Positions 1 to 10,690 of a stretch of DNA of 64,000 nucleotides are shown piece after piece. The notes beneath the pieces were generated by a model. The model had not been told where the DNA came from, did no database searches, and saw nothing but the letters and a program-made list of their open reading frames with translations. Within the stretch, counting starts at the first letter, position 1. The number at the start of each line of letters is the position of its first letter. The position numbers were made by a program, and so were the translations under genes. Source of the DNA: Gordius sp. MW1 (lineage: Eukaryota; Nematomorpha; Gordioida; Gordea; Gordiidae); contig OZ038526.1 of NCBI GenBank assembly GCA_964036665.1, forward strand, positions 20,274,001-20,338,000, in the 5' to 3' direction.

Positions 1-1
1 C

Positions 2-116
2 TCTTCAGCTGATTCGCTAGCTCGTGAAGTTGTGGCTTGTGAGCTTTTAGTGGCTAGTCTATCGTTTCGCTCTTCCGATGTCTCAGCTTCTATTGTAGTT
101 GAATTTCTCTCGCGAT
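2..116 (+). other. Open frame at window edge, cut by a hAT MITE
   Basis: An open frame of 38 codons runs from the window edge to the exact point where the MITE at 117 begins. With the MITE and one copy of its 8-bp target duplication removed, a nearby frame continues from 1283 to a stop at 1357-1359, but it is not the same frame, so either a shift or an intron is needed. I do not recognise the product. It could be an exon of a cellular gene, a piece of another transposon, or chance. Confidence 0.25.
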
Positions 117-1279
117 TAGTGTTTCGATCTCGTCTCGGTCTCGAAAACAAAATCTCGTCTCGTCTCGGGAGCGATTAAGAAAATCTCGATCTTGTCTCGT
201 CTCGGTCTAGAAAAATCTCGGTCTCGTCTCGTCTCGACGAGAATTCTCGTCTCGTCTCGACTTTTAAAAAAAATATATTCGGAATAAAAATTTCTCCTGT
301 TTTATTAAAAATATAAATAAGTGTTCAAAAATCCAATTGGCAAATTTTATATTTTTCGAAAAACTTTAACACACAAACTTTTTAAAGATTTAGCGGGACA
401 CGACATCTCATTGACAATATAAAGATATGAATTAACTCATAAAGATAACATTTTCTATAAAAAGTGCAGACCAAAAAAACTATAAATAAATTTGAAATAT
501 AAAAAATTAAATTTTATTGTTTTAGCAAATTATAATATTTGTATTAAATTCACTGTGTCTGTCAACTATAAATGGACTTCGAAAATTATAAGTTCGTTAT
601 AGTTGATTTAGTTGCATAATTGAGCAAAATGAGACCCTTTATTAACCTTTGCTAATGCTTCAATGTAGACCTTAACATATTTAAGGCAAATGTTTAAGTC
701 CATTAATATAACCATCATTAATTTAGCCCATAGTGTTTATTGCATGTTTACTATAGCGCTATAAACCACAAAGTGCGAGTGACATTTAATGATGTTATTA
801 TTATTTACAGAATTGATAACTAGTTGCACAAATTAAAACGTTGTAAAAACAACAATAAAAGCAGCATTATTATAGAATTAAGAACATAAGGTTTAAACTT
901 TAAATTAATGAATACGTATTTAAATGTATGACAAAAATCAACCATACTTAGGTAAATGATTGCCAAATTTTAATTTTTTTTGCAAAAATATAAAATATTA
1001 ACTACACTTGGGATTTTTTTAATATCAAATATATTCCATACATATTGATTTACACTTAATACCTTAAATGTAAATTAAAGTACACAATAATTTACTAAAA
1101 TCTAACGATCAATAAAAAGTTGAGATCTCGCCGAGAAAATCTCGTATCGTCTCGTCTCGACCTCAAAATTCTCGTCTCGATCTCGACTCCATTTTTCAAA
1201 ATCTCGTCTCGTCTCGTCTCGGTTTTTCGAGACGAGACGAGACGAGACCGAGATTTTTCTCGGTTTTTCCGCATCACTA
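117..1279 (+). mobile_element. Non-autonomous hAT-type MITE, copy 1
   Basis: The element starts TAGTG and ends CACTA and is flanked by a perfect 8-bp direct repeat CTCGCGAT (109-116 and 1280-1287). An 8-bp duplication with such termini is the hAT signature. About 165 bp at each end is packed with TCTCG/CTCGT pentamers in inverted orientation (GACGAG on the other strand). In hAT elements, iterated subterminal motifs usually serve as transposase binding sites. The interior (about 290-1110) is AT-rich with no credible ORF; short ORFs at the right end are only the translated pentamer repeat. A second copy lies at 16404-17535 in the opposite orientation. Confidence 0.88.
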
Positions 1280-1386
1280 CTCGCGATTACCGCGCAATCG
1301 TACTTCACGATGTTGAGGAGTTTCAGCTGCTTTCCTTGTTATATCTGTTTTTGATTTAGGTAATATTCTGCCGAATGATTGTTTTC

Positions 1387-1975
1387 GCATTCCGGAGTGT
1401 TAAGAATGTAGTCTGAAATTTTGAACCAAATCTCTGGTAGATTTCCAAAATTGGTAGCGGCTCTGATTATTTGTAGATTCGGGATGGAAAAAAAGGCTCT
1501 GATTATTTGTAGATTATCGGGATGGAAAATTTTTTTTTGTATTCCGGAGTGTCAGGAATGAAGTGTGAAATTTTGAACAAAATCGGTCGGGTAGATTTCC
1601 AAAATTGGTAGCGGCTCCGATTATTTGTAGATTGTCTTTTATCTGTTTTTTTGTATTCCGGAGTGTCAGGAATGAAATGTGAAATTTTGAACCAAATCGG
1701 TCTGGTAGATTTCTAAAATTGTTAGCGGCTCCGATTAAGATTGTCGGGATGGAAAAAAGGCTCCGATTATTTGTAGATTATCGGGATGGAAATTTTTTTT
1801 TTTTGCATTACAGAGTGTCAGGAATGAAGTGTGAAATTTGGAACCAAACCTGTCTGGTAGATTTCCAAAATTGTTGGCGGCTCCGATTATTTGTAGGTTG
1901 TCGGGATGGAGTCGGGGTGGAAAAAAAGGCTCCGATTATTTGTAGATTATCGGGATGGAAAAAAATTTACCTTTA
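1387..1975 (+). repeat. Tandem repeat derived from a Helitron-like terminus
   Basis: Four units begin near 1387, 1539, 1653 and 1805 with a core resembling ATTCCGGAGTGTCAGGAATG, followed by a shared stretch ending in GCGGCTCCGATTATTTG. Unit lengths vary (about 114-154 bp) because the tail GATTATTTGTAGATT is itself duplicated and a T-run varies. A fifth, diverged core is at 2158-2232 inside the Helitron-like terminus, so the array seems to have grown from that terminus. A weak ORF at 1719-1976 merely reads through the repeat. Confidence 0.8.
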
Positions 1976-2039
1976 AAACAATTCTGATTATTTATATTGT
2001 TTCTGAATAAAAATGTCTTATCATTATTAAATTTGATTG

Positions 2040-2271
2040 TTGTCACAAAATGACGTCATATGACGTCTTTATTAGTGCCAAAACTTATAAAACAAAAAAA
2101 AACTTGACCTCTCAAAAACTACTCGACCGATTAGGCTGGAACAAACCTTAAAACATGCTCCGGAGTGTGGGGAATAAACTGTAACATTTTGAGCTAGATC
2201 GGTCTGCTAGTTTTACAAAATTGGTGGCGGCATACACACATACACTCATAGTTTCATTTTTATATATAAGA
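2040..2271 (-). mobile_element. Helitron-like 5' terminal region
   Basis: Read on the minus strand the segment begins TCTTATATATAAAAATG after an A, fitting a Helitron 5' end (TC after A). Its layout matches the 5' end of the Helitron at 10057: an AT-rich tip, a 'lambda-style' conserved block, the AACTTGACC motif, and a TGACGTCATATGACGTC palindrome further inside. No matching CTAG-type 3' end is visible nearby, so this is a fragment or a relic whose interior became the tandem repeat at 1387-1975. Confidence 0.5.
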
Positions 2272-2299
2272 TAAAAAGGGACTTAAAGAAGATCTTTGT

Positions 2300-3245
2300 T
2301 GTAACCCAATTTTAACCCGGAAAGATTTAGAGTCTCCAACTGTCGTCTTGACCCAAGAGTTTGAGGCTTCATACATATTTTCCTAAGCCGTACATATGCG
2401 TCAGGAAATTTTGTATTCTAGGGAACCACTATATTAAATCGCGGGGGACCGTCTCATAAGCTTTCTCCAAGTCGATAAAGACCATATATAGGTCTTTTCT
2501 CTTTACCATACTTATTCATCATTTGTCTTAGTGCGAAGATTGGGTCGATTGTGGATTTGCCGGCCACAAATCCGAATTGGTTTATTTCCTCGTTTTTCAG
2601 CTTTACTAGAATTGTTTCCATAAGCTTCTGATAACTCTGTAATTGTCAAAGTCCTGAGGGTCTCCTTTGCCTTTTAATAAGGGTATAATCGTGCTTGCTC
2701 TCCATTGATTAGGAATTCCCTCTTCTACCAATATCTTGTTAAGAAGGTTTGTCATGATGGTGACTCCTTCTTCACGACATCCGAGCAATGCATCCATAGG
2801 TATTCCATCTGGGCCATTTGCTTTTCCTTTTTGCATCTTGTTCATTTGTGCCCTAACTTGATCCGCCTGAAAGTGTTCGACCATACTTATATTTGGCTCA
2901 ATTTCGGGAAGGGAACCCTTGTCATTTGCAATATTCATACGGTTCATAGAATATCCTTTCCACCTTTTCATCACTTCCTTCGGCTTGAATAAGGTTTGAC
3001 CCTTCTCGTCTTTGTCTATTTTAAGAACTCCGACTTCGCAGCTTTTCTTCTCCCTTATCTTGGCCAATTTGTACATAAGCCTATCGCCCCCTTTATGATC
3101 CAGTTTATTTGCCATCTCGGTGTTGGCGGATTCTTTGCTATTGCAACGGCCTTTTTTGCGGTCATCTTTGCGTCCCTAACTCTTGATAGTCCTCCAACTT
3201 CTTTGATTTATGCCACCGTCTATATAGATTTTTCTTTCTTTCGAT
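2300..3245 (-). pseudogene. RTE-type LINE reverse transcriptase fragment
   Basis: The minus-strand frame 3115-2606 encodes the N-terminal part of a reverse transcriptase: a basic leader, the block KGKANGPDGIPMDALL, and IIPLLKGKGDPQDFDNYR. After a frame change, 2605-2455 encodes QFGFVAGKSTIDPIFALRQ and then the motif-A block VFIDLEKAYETVPRD with the first catalytic Asp. Further on (to about 2300) weak similarity to the post-motif-A region continues with stops. The order and spacing fit RTE-clade LINEs. The YADD motif, endonuclease and 3' tail are missing. Upstream to 3245 a lysine/alanine-rich linker is readable. It is a dead 5'- and 3'-truncated copy. Confidence 0.8.
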
Positions 3246-3267
3246 GAAATCCCTAACCGATTGATCT

Positions 3268-3561
3268 AAGTACACTATTAATACAAAATCAATTTTCAAA
3301 CACGACACATTAAATTTAAGCCCTATTAATAAGAATCATTAGCATAAAAATGCTGACCTAATTTACCTTTAATATAACAAACTAAAAAATTTCTTATAGC
3401 GATTTATACATTTATAGAGTAAATTTATAATAGTTGATATTATGCGAAATTTATATCTATTTGTTTCAAAAGGTTAAAGATTGTAGATTTATCTAAATAC
3501 AAATATACTCTAAAAAAGGATAATTTGATAGTTGTAAAATTCTATCGAAACTTATATCACA
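3268..3561. repeat. Dispersed repeat, left half (split by Helitron)
   Basis: This AT-rich stretch is the reverse complement of about 24865-25165. Its other half is 10058-10690, also matching the copy at 24230-24865. The two halves abut exactly in the paralogous copy, so this is the pre-insertion target of the Helitron. It contains no gene. Confidence 0.75.
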
Positions 3562-3575
3562 CTAGCTGTACCCGG

Positions 3576-3591
3576 CCAAGCGTTGCTTTGG
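3576..3591 (-). terminator. Helitron 3' terminal hairpin
   Basis: On the minus strand CCAAAGCAACGCTTGG forms an imperfect stem (CCAA/TTGG plus GC/GC) about ten bases before the terminal CTAG. This is the position of the hairpin that acts as the transposition terminator in Helitrons. Confidence 0.7.
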
Positions 3592-3693
3592 CTTAGTCCC
3601 TAATTAGCTAAATAAAAATGTAGAAACAATTTTTGAGTACAGCGTTTATAATACGATGATGGTAGAATAATAGAGTTACCAATTTAGGGTGTG

Positions 3694-3960
3694 TCAGGTG
3701 TATCGGTTGTTCGCAATAGCATCTCGTAAGTGAATGTATTCTTCCGCACGCAGTTCCTGTTGATTGTACTCAAACGGTGTAAAGTTATCATCTGGGATGA
3801 ATGTACTAAGGCACACAAACATTCCCTTGAGGCATTGGACAGGACAGTTGGCAAAGCTCACGACATCGTAGTATGACGTAGTCATTACCGCGTCAATCAT
3901 CAAACAATATGCATAAAAATCCTTCGAGCTAACCTTCTTGTTTGTTTCGGCTCATGTAAT
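3694..3960 (-). repeat. Rearranged duplicate of Helitron coding segments
   Basis: Flanks of this segment copy the Rep-upstream coding region at about 7075-7330 (same strand; shared EEYIHLRDAIANN and the stretch after it). The middle (about 3768-3843) is instead an inverted copy of the helicase segment at about 5008-5090. The result is a chimeric ORF of 69 codons with no independent function. It looks like template switching or gap-fill repair inside a Helitron. Confidence 0.75.
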
Positions 3961-4135
3961 AATGTGTATTCCAATTAATTGAAAATTAGTAATCGTGTTT
4001 TTAATAATGAATAAAGTACCTGTTAGGAGATCTCGTTTTTCATCCTCAATCTCTAAGTGCGATGAAGTATACAATATTTTTGGTTAGTCCTTTAGCCAGC
4101 ACAAACAAACGGGATGGTTTCCCCACGCCAGAACA

Positions 4136-5812
4136 TTACACGGATAGCTGTCCGTGGAAAAACATGATGTGCCCAAATAAATCTAAGCCACAAATAGACA
4201 TCGTTTGACCTTGAGCCTTATTAATTGTCATTGCGAATGCCAATTTAATTGGAAATTGAATACGTTTGAATACATTCGGCACATCTGTGGGAATCAAAGG
4301 GATTCGTGGCAGCAATACATTTTCACCTCGGAACTTGCCATTCAAAATGATGACTTCGAGAACATTCTTCATACATTTTTTAATGACTAATCGTGTGCCA
4401 TTGCACAGCGGTGCTGAGTTTAAATTTCGAAGCAAATTACCGGATATCCAACTTCAATTGTAACAGGTGCGGTGGCATGCTTGCAAATCCAATGAATTCA
4501 ATCAATTGGATAATTTACAGCTTCGTTAGCATCGCAAACTCAACAGATATGTATGACACCAAGTCACCTGGCAACAACTGTTGTATCTTAATTTAAATTA
4601 TTGGCATCTACATTCTTTGCTGACAATATTGCTCTTTCGGACATCCAGGTAAGATTTTTTATTGTGTATATAGATCTGGAAATATGTGGTCGATGAGAGC
4701 ATTTTGCGAGTCGACGATTGCGCAAAAATCCGACGGTAATTTTATGCATCCAGTATTTTTATACAAAGCAACTTTTCCATCACTAATATCTAACAGTTGT
4801 TTTGAGAATGTTTCAGCGGATGGATCTTTAAGCATATGAACGCGCATGTTTAATTCCAGTTACATTACGCCACGATGACGATGATTTTAAGCAAGCGTTG
4901 ATCTCATCAGCGTACGTTGATGGAATGACGGGAAGTGTCTGTCTGAAATAACCTAAAAGGAGTAACAGAGTGCCGCCAAATAGTTTGTCATTATTTTTTA
5001 TATCCTTCAATGTCCTGTCCAATGCCTCAAGGAAATGTTTGTGTGCCATATACATTCATCCCAGATGATAACTTTACACCGTTTGAGTACTGTGGCCATG
5101 AATGATTGTTTTTTTGTTGCACACTGCCTCTAGGTTACTTTGGATATTTAGTGGCAGCTTAAATGCAGAATGAGCTGTTCTTCCTCCGTCTAATTAAGTT
5201 GCTGCAATGCGATGCCATTTTCTAACGTAGCTCGGCAAGAATTATCGAAATGAGAAATGTTTTGCCAGTTTCACCTGGTGCATCCAAAAAAAAGAAACCA
5301 CCTTGTCTTGCCGAAACTGCCAGCATAATTCGGTCGTAAATAATTTTTTGATCATCAGTTAGTAGTGGGACATTGCGAGTAACAATTGCTGCCATTTCTA
5401 CAGTATTGTATTACAGTTCAAGACTCATATCAGTGTTGAGTAAATCAGATGCACTTCGATTTGGTGAACTTATACCAAAATGACTAATTTTTAAATTGGC
5501 AATAACAATGCAAAGATCCTCAATAGCTATCAGTGCTTCATTGTACATTGCGTCGCTGAATAATATCGATAGATCGTTGCACCTTGAACGATATCGATGT
5601 AATATATCATCAGCCATTAAATCTTTGTGCTTATCCCACAACGTTTGTGCTCGGGCCGGGAAACAAGTAGTCAATACTATAGCGAATAGTAGACGAATTT
5701 GTGTTGCTGTAGAGTTTAAAGCTGCTATAGTAAGCATACTGTCCCAATGGTTGTCATCGTCTAGCAAGCCTAGTCCAAGGCGTGTATCTTTACGTTGGAT
5801 CCTGATGTCCAT
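4136..5812 (-). pseudogene. Helitron helicase region (Pif1-like), broken
   Basis: Minus-strand pieces, N to C: 5812-5411 contains the pre-helicase block GLLDDDNHWD through LLFAIVL; about 5340-5250 contains the Walker A block GGFFFLDAPGETGKT, in which the glycine normally after PG is Glu; 5055-4828 contains MAHKHFLEALDRTLKDI and the motif LLLLLGYFRQTLPVIP (the usual GDFRQ is GYFRQ); 4847-4659 carries LKDPSAETFSKQLLDISDG; 4435-4136 has the C-terminal motifs LCNGTRLVIKK, FPIKLAFAMTINKAQGQT and the final HGQL. Helitron helicases unwind the donor DNA during rolling-circle transposition. Several frame changes and stops, plus the altered Walker A and B residues, mean no active product. Confidence 0.9.
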
Positions 5813-6169
5813 TTACTTTACTTATATCGTGAAATGACAATGGGCCGGTGACATTTACCAAAAACAGTCGCAGATAAAAGCACTCAGTCTGCCTAGGATT
5901 CATTGTATATACACGACCAAAAATGTTTGATTTGAATAAACCAGGGCATGTATTAACTGGTGTGCCTTGCTTGCGGGGCATCCATTTTTTTGATTGAATC
6001 CACGTAAAATAGCGGGGTACTTCTGAATAGAGTAATGTTCGCACGAAGGCACCAAAAGCATCGGCACGATTACGCAATTCAAAAAAATCGGTGATAGTAG
6101 TTTTTGATGGATTGGTAGCCCGAACAAGCGCGGTCTCGTTCGTGAAAAATACACGCTGGCCGTTTTCAA
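5790..6169 (-). pseudogene. Helitron linker between Rep and helicase, broken
   Basis: Two overlapping minus-strand frames (6077-5790 and 6169-5900) together cover the conserved segment between Rep and helicase, with FYLRLFLVNVTGPLSFHDI as the recognisable piece. The frame shifts between them near 5900-5950. Upstream, 6330-6170 has the readable remains of a block ending in an ERE-like motif but with stops. Confidence 0.75.
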
Positions 6170-6330
6170 GATGGACAGCTAAATGAATAACTGCTGGTTC
6201 CCGTTCATGAATTGGGAAATCAAAGATCCGGCAAATAGCTTCATTAGAGCTTATATACCGGCCAATTAGTTAGTTAGTTATTTCATCATTGTTATTCAAT
6301 TGAAAAACATTCACAGTGGTATTATCAATT

Positions 6331-7285
6331 CTAAATAATATCACTTCCTTTATTCACATACTTGCTTATATATTTAATGCTCTTCACCGAACTGCAGAAC
6401 TTAACATTAATATGAGCAATGAATGTTTTGCACAACAAAGGTGAATATGGTACAACCCAACGATTGTCAATGTCAATGGCTACGTTACTGATAGTTTTAG
6501 TAAATATTTGTCCGTCATTATCGGTATTTCTTCGACGATATATAGGATATCCGTCGACATGTGTGACCGTATCATTGATAAAATCTTTAGGAAAACACTT
6601 TGGATACTTTCCATCTAACATGTAAGGCGATGAACGATTCAAATATCCACATGGACCATGAATCATGTTTGTAGTAACAATCAAACAATAATTGATCAGT
6701 AGACGGATTTGGAATTTTCGCCGAAACTGTCGATGTCTTCAGGACGTATTTTGTCGACGAACCAAATCAAAATGTGAGCAAGAGGTAATCCTCGCTTTTG
6801 CAACTGAACCGAATACATCCAGCAACGTGCAGGGCCAAATATGTAATTTTGTAATGAAATTAATGAAAAACTTTAATTTTTGTTTAAACAATTGTGCTTC
6901 ATGTCATGACGATGTATTGCATTTTGTCCTAGTAATAGCAACGATGTAATCTCCTGCCATTTTGGATTACATGTAAATGTAATAAAAAACATGGTCGTTC
7001 GTTTTCGCGTACGTAAGCCATAGTATCCTGTATGTATTCTTGCATGTGACGTGGACTACCTACGTACGATGACGGTAGAATAGAGTTACAAATTTCAGCA
7101 GTGTCGGCGTTGTTCGCGATAGCGTCTCGTAAGTGAATGTATTCTTCCGCACTCAGTTTCTGTTGGTAATACCTTAAGTATTGTAGACGTTCGCTCTTTA
7201 TCTTCACATACATGTCGACCATGAATTGTTGGCAAAGCTCATGACATCGTAGTATGACGTTGTCTTGACCGCGTCTAATCATCAA
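6331..7285 (-). pseudogene. Helitron Rep (HUH nuclease) region, broken
   Basis: The frame 7285-6929 encodes the Helitron N-terminal domain (the block AEEYIHLRDAIANN, then LPSSYVGSPRHMQEYIQD). The region 6860-6690 encodes QLQKRGLPLAHILIWFVDK, the HUH motif region, but the first histidine is Leu (L-A-H). A stop follows about 20 codons later. The frame 6684-6331 includes MIHGPCG, the block YPKCFPKDF, and the tyrosine motif KYISKYVNKGSD, which supplies the nucleophilic Tyr pair. Rep nicks and joins DNA strands. The lost HUH histidine and the stops make this copy inactive. Confidence 0.9.
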
Positions 7286-7415
7286 ACGATATGCATAAAA
7301 ATCCTATGAGCTAACCTTCTTGTTTGTTTCAACTCATGTAATAATGTGAATTAATTGAAAATGAGTAATCATTTTTTTAATAAAGAATAAAGTACCTGTT
7401 AGGGGATCTCGTTGT

Positions 7416-9510
7416 TTAATGTTTATGCAATATCCATCTTGTCCTTTCCAAAAAATTTGGATATTGGAGAGCGTCATATGAAAGGTGGGAATCAGCAATA
7501 AAAAGATTGTTATCTCTTCTTTGAATCACGTTTTGGCGCGAAGCCGTACGGTCCCCAACCATGATATTGACAACGTCGTCAACTACAGGTGAATTGAAAC
7601 AAATGTGCTCTCCAACTGGTGTTTTATCAGAATCGAGGACAATAGCGTAATTGTCATTTAGTAATTTAGGCATGTGCGATTTAAATAATTTTAATAAATC
7701 ATTGTGCTCATTCAACAGAACGTCCAGTTCGCTGACGATGCGCCTGGCAAAAGGTGAATCGAGGTTGTTGTAGCCACGTGCATCCACGCGATTAGCGAGT
7801 GCGCGTTGGGAGTCGTCACCACCCATAAAATTTGTAAAAAATTATAAGATTCGTTTGGCATCGGCAGCAATGAACCCATTTTGTGAAAAACCTGGCCTTT
7901 TATTTTAAACGTTGAATTAAATTGTTGACCGTTTGCAGCATTATTTTCAACTATTTCTGTTGCTTCGAACGATGTCATTTGGAAGCATGAATTGAATGTC
8001 CAATGACTTGAGGAACAGGTTAGAATCAGGATCCGTACCAACAAGTAAAGCGTGCAATGGTTCAGGTGGTGTTTCAATCTCCGTTAGTCAAACTTTTCCT
8101 GATGCGCAACACATCCCGGCCGACTCATTTTTATATTTAAGTGCAAGACAATGAGGACAAACCTTGTCCATAGTACCAATGACCACTTTGGAATGGGCGT
8201 AATATTCAACATCAGCCTCATACTGGAATGCAAGTCGAAGGAATGAAACCGATTTAAATGCTCGATGTACTTGTAGGCGGCGTAGGTCATTTTCTATACG
8301 TGTGTTGATTAATCGGCGAGCTTGTTTTTTTAATCGTCTTTGTTGATTTCGTTCATCTCGTGCCTCTTGCGATTGTGATTCACGTATTTGGACCATCCTT
8401 ACACGCTTATCTGCATTGTTTTGTAGGATTTGTTCGTCTGTTCTTATTTTTTTCACGACTGTATAGTATTCCCTAATTAGAATACTGGCAACTTTATTAT
8501 TTGGATATCACTCTATTCACACTCCTTTTTACTCTATTCACACTAATTCTAATTTGAATATTCAACAGACTTTGAAGTTTAGTTATTTGAATATCTTACT
8601 ATTTAATAATGTTATTTATATTAACCTCGATACAATGGTATATAAAATAATGTTTAATGATTGAGAATACGATTTTTTGGTTATATATTAATAAACTTAC
8701 TCCATAGTAGGCCTAAACCCCCACATTTGGTGACCCCGATTTTCGGGGGAGCCGAATATATTATAATCCTCCCCCCTAAATATTTGTAACTCCAAATCTG
8801 CGTTGGTAACCTCGCATTACATGAGGGCCTATATTTTTTTGTTAATTCTCCCCCTAAACAATGTCTTCAGCAACGTCTGCCAAATTGAAATTGTCCACTA
8901 CTCATCATGGCCATCACAAACAACACAATCTACGGTTTTTAAGAGCAAGGACTACAATTTTGGCAATACGATGCATGACATATAACAGCTACTGTTACCA
9001 GCATTTTCCTCACCACTGACCTATTTAACTGATGAAAGACTGCGATTTTAACATAGATACGTCCGCTCGTGACAATATATTGGATAGCAAAACAACTACC
9101 CACCATCATTCACACCTCAACCACCACACGCAAACACTATCTCCATTTACCTTATACTTTTATTTTTTGCGCTCCATGCAAATAGGAGGGGGGTAATATA
9201 GTATTCCCTAACTAGAATACTGGCACCTTTATTAATTGGATATCACGCTATTCACACTCCTTCTTACTCTATTCAGACTCATTCTAATTTGAATATACAA
9301 CAGACTTTGAAGTTTAGATATTTGAATATCTTACGATTTAATAATGTTATTCATATTAACCTCGATACAATGGTATATAAACTAATGCTTAGTGATAGAG
9401 AATGCGATTTTTTGGTTATAATTAATAAATTTACTCCATAGTAGGCCTAACCCCCACAACTGCATTTTGTTTCGTCGACCCAAATCGTTCATTTTGCGTT
9501 TAGCTGGCAT
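7416..9510 (-). pseudogene. Helitron N-terminal coding region, split by a TRIM
   Basis: The probable start ATG is at 9510-9508, encoding MPAKRKMNDLGRRNK. The gene is cut at 9459 by the LTR element 8462-9458 and resumes at 8457. The frame 8456-8088 encodes a very basic coiled region (many R, Q and E) and then the Cys pair of VCPHCLALKYKNESAGMCC, typical of Helitron N-terminal zinc-binding segments. Pieces at 8077-7712 and 7826-7416 follow in different frames; the latter has NRVDARGYNNLDSPFARR and ADSHLSYDALQYP. At least two frameshifts separate them. Confidence 0.8.
8462..9458. mobile_element. TRIM-like non-autonomous LTR retrotransposon
   Basis: Two direct repeats of about 264 and 262 bp (8462-8725 and 9197-9458) begin TATAGTATTCCC and end CCCCCACA. 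A 4-bp duplication ACTG flanks the element (8458-8461 and 9459-9462). Immediately after the left repeat is TTTGGTGACCCCGA, a tRNA-Trp type primer site, and before the right repeat is the purine run AGGAGGGGGG. The 471-bp interior has no gene. The 4-bp duplication and primer site match the CsRn1-type Gypsy elements in this window, which could have mobilised it. The plus orientation follows from the primer-site position. Confidence 0.88.
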
Positions 9511-9570
9511 TGTTAAATATAAATATAACATATTAAATATATCAAATTGAATACTTAAAGGTAAAAAACA

Positions 9571-9760
9571 TTAAACTATCGGATTTTCATGCAAGCTACG
9601 CCCTTGCTATATGGTGTTTTTATAAGTAGAATATTTCAGCATTTTCAAATTAAATTACTTAAAGCTGGAAAAGATTAAACTATCGAATTCTCATGCAAGC
9701 TACGCCCTTGCTATATGGTGTTTTTATAAGTAGAATACTTCAGCATTTTTATATATTAGA
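9571..9760 (+). repeat. Two-copy tandem repeat, about 104 bp, in the Helitron 5' region
   Basis: Units start with TTAAACTATCG at 9571 and 9675 and share CATGCAAGCTACGCCC and GTGTTTTTATAAGTAGAAT. They lie between the Rep start codon and the Helitron 5' tip, so they may be promoter or 5' leader sequence. No ORF. Confidence 0.8.
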
Positions 9761-10057
9761 TTATTTACATTGTCGCATTTTGCAGTATACATTTATGACG
9801 TAAATTGTTGCATTTTACAGTATCCCTGTATGACGTCATATGACGTCATGAGGTTGCTTTTGATTGACGTTTTATTAAACGTCAAATCATATAAAACTAA
9901 ATAACTTGACCGTCTTATGACTTAGAGATATCGAATATAGTTTAACACCTAGGCTCAAACCTACGAAATATTCGCAGAAATTTTTATAAAAATTGGTCCA
10001 GCCGTTTCTGAAAAGGTTAACTACGCACACCGTTTCACGAGAATTTTATATATTAGA

Positions 10058-10690
10058 TAGAAAAAGAGTGAAAATTTTATCAATGATTTCGCCATAGTTA
10101 GCAGTTTCAAAGGCACAATTCGATTGACTTCAATATTCAAATTTATTAAGGATTTTTAAATTCATAGGTTGTCAGAAATAACTTGTAGTTGTGGTTGAGC
10201 TTGTGTACTCTATCCAACAAGACATACCTTAGATAACTAAAAACAATTTTGTGCTGGTGAGCCACTTTATTAACAAGGTTCTTGGTAAAGGATTAGACTA
10301 AAATTCTTAAGCTTTTAAGGGAGCGCCAGTGAAGGAAGTGCTAGATTGACCTATCAAAACGAGTCGGTCTAAACCAAAGCTAAATTCACCAAGATGTTAG
10401 CACCATAAAAATTATTAAATAGCCAAGCGGCCAAATCTAGCATAGTTCCGTCAGGCATGGAAAGCCGGGATATCAATACTATATCATTCCATATAAACCA
10501 AACCAAGCTAGGGCTTCCCCTTAAGCGACCCGCGCATTTTGCCTGGATTGTGTGATAAACGAAAGCTACCGCTCTCTCCACTAACGGAAGTGGTTAAAGA
10601 CTTAATATGCCTAGGATTATGTTTAGATCATGGAATATCGTTAAATGACAAGCAAGAGCAGAGAGCTGAGTGACGTTCTAAGAAGGATAA
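10058..10690 (+). repeat. Dispersed repeat, right half, with coding-like remnant
   Basis: This is the reverse complement of about 24230-24860. Both copies keep a short plus-sense (here) or minus-sense (24440-24237) coding-like stretch containing VKDLICLGL and DHGISLNDKQEQ, which supports a former protein-coding element. I do not recognise the family. Similarity stops at about 10690 / 24225. Confidence 0.7.

Larger units (their letters stand above)
3562..10057 (-). mobile_element. Decayed autonomous Helitron
   Basis: On the minus strand the element starts TCTAATATATAAAATTCTCG (ending at plus position 10057) and finishes in CTAG (3565-3562). An A and a T flank it and no target duplication is present, as expected for Helitrons. 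A short imperfect hairpin lies just before CTAG. The interior encodes, in order on the minus strand, an N-terminal basic region, the Rep domain and a Pif1-family helicase, all broken. A TRIM-like LTR element (8462-9458) is inserted near the start of the gene. The boundaries are confirmed by the empty paralogous site near 24865. Confidence 0.93.

Noticed and set aside
1095-1359. ORFs rich in Arg/Ser/Asp on both strands at the MITE end
   Set aside because: They are translations of the TCTCG/GACGAG repeat in several frames, not a gene.
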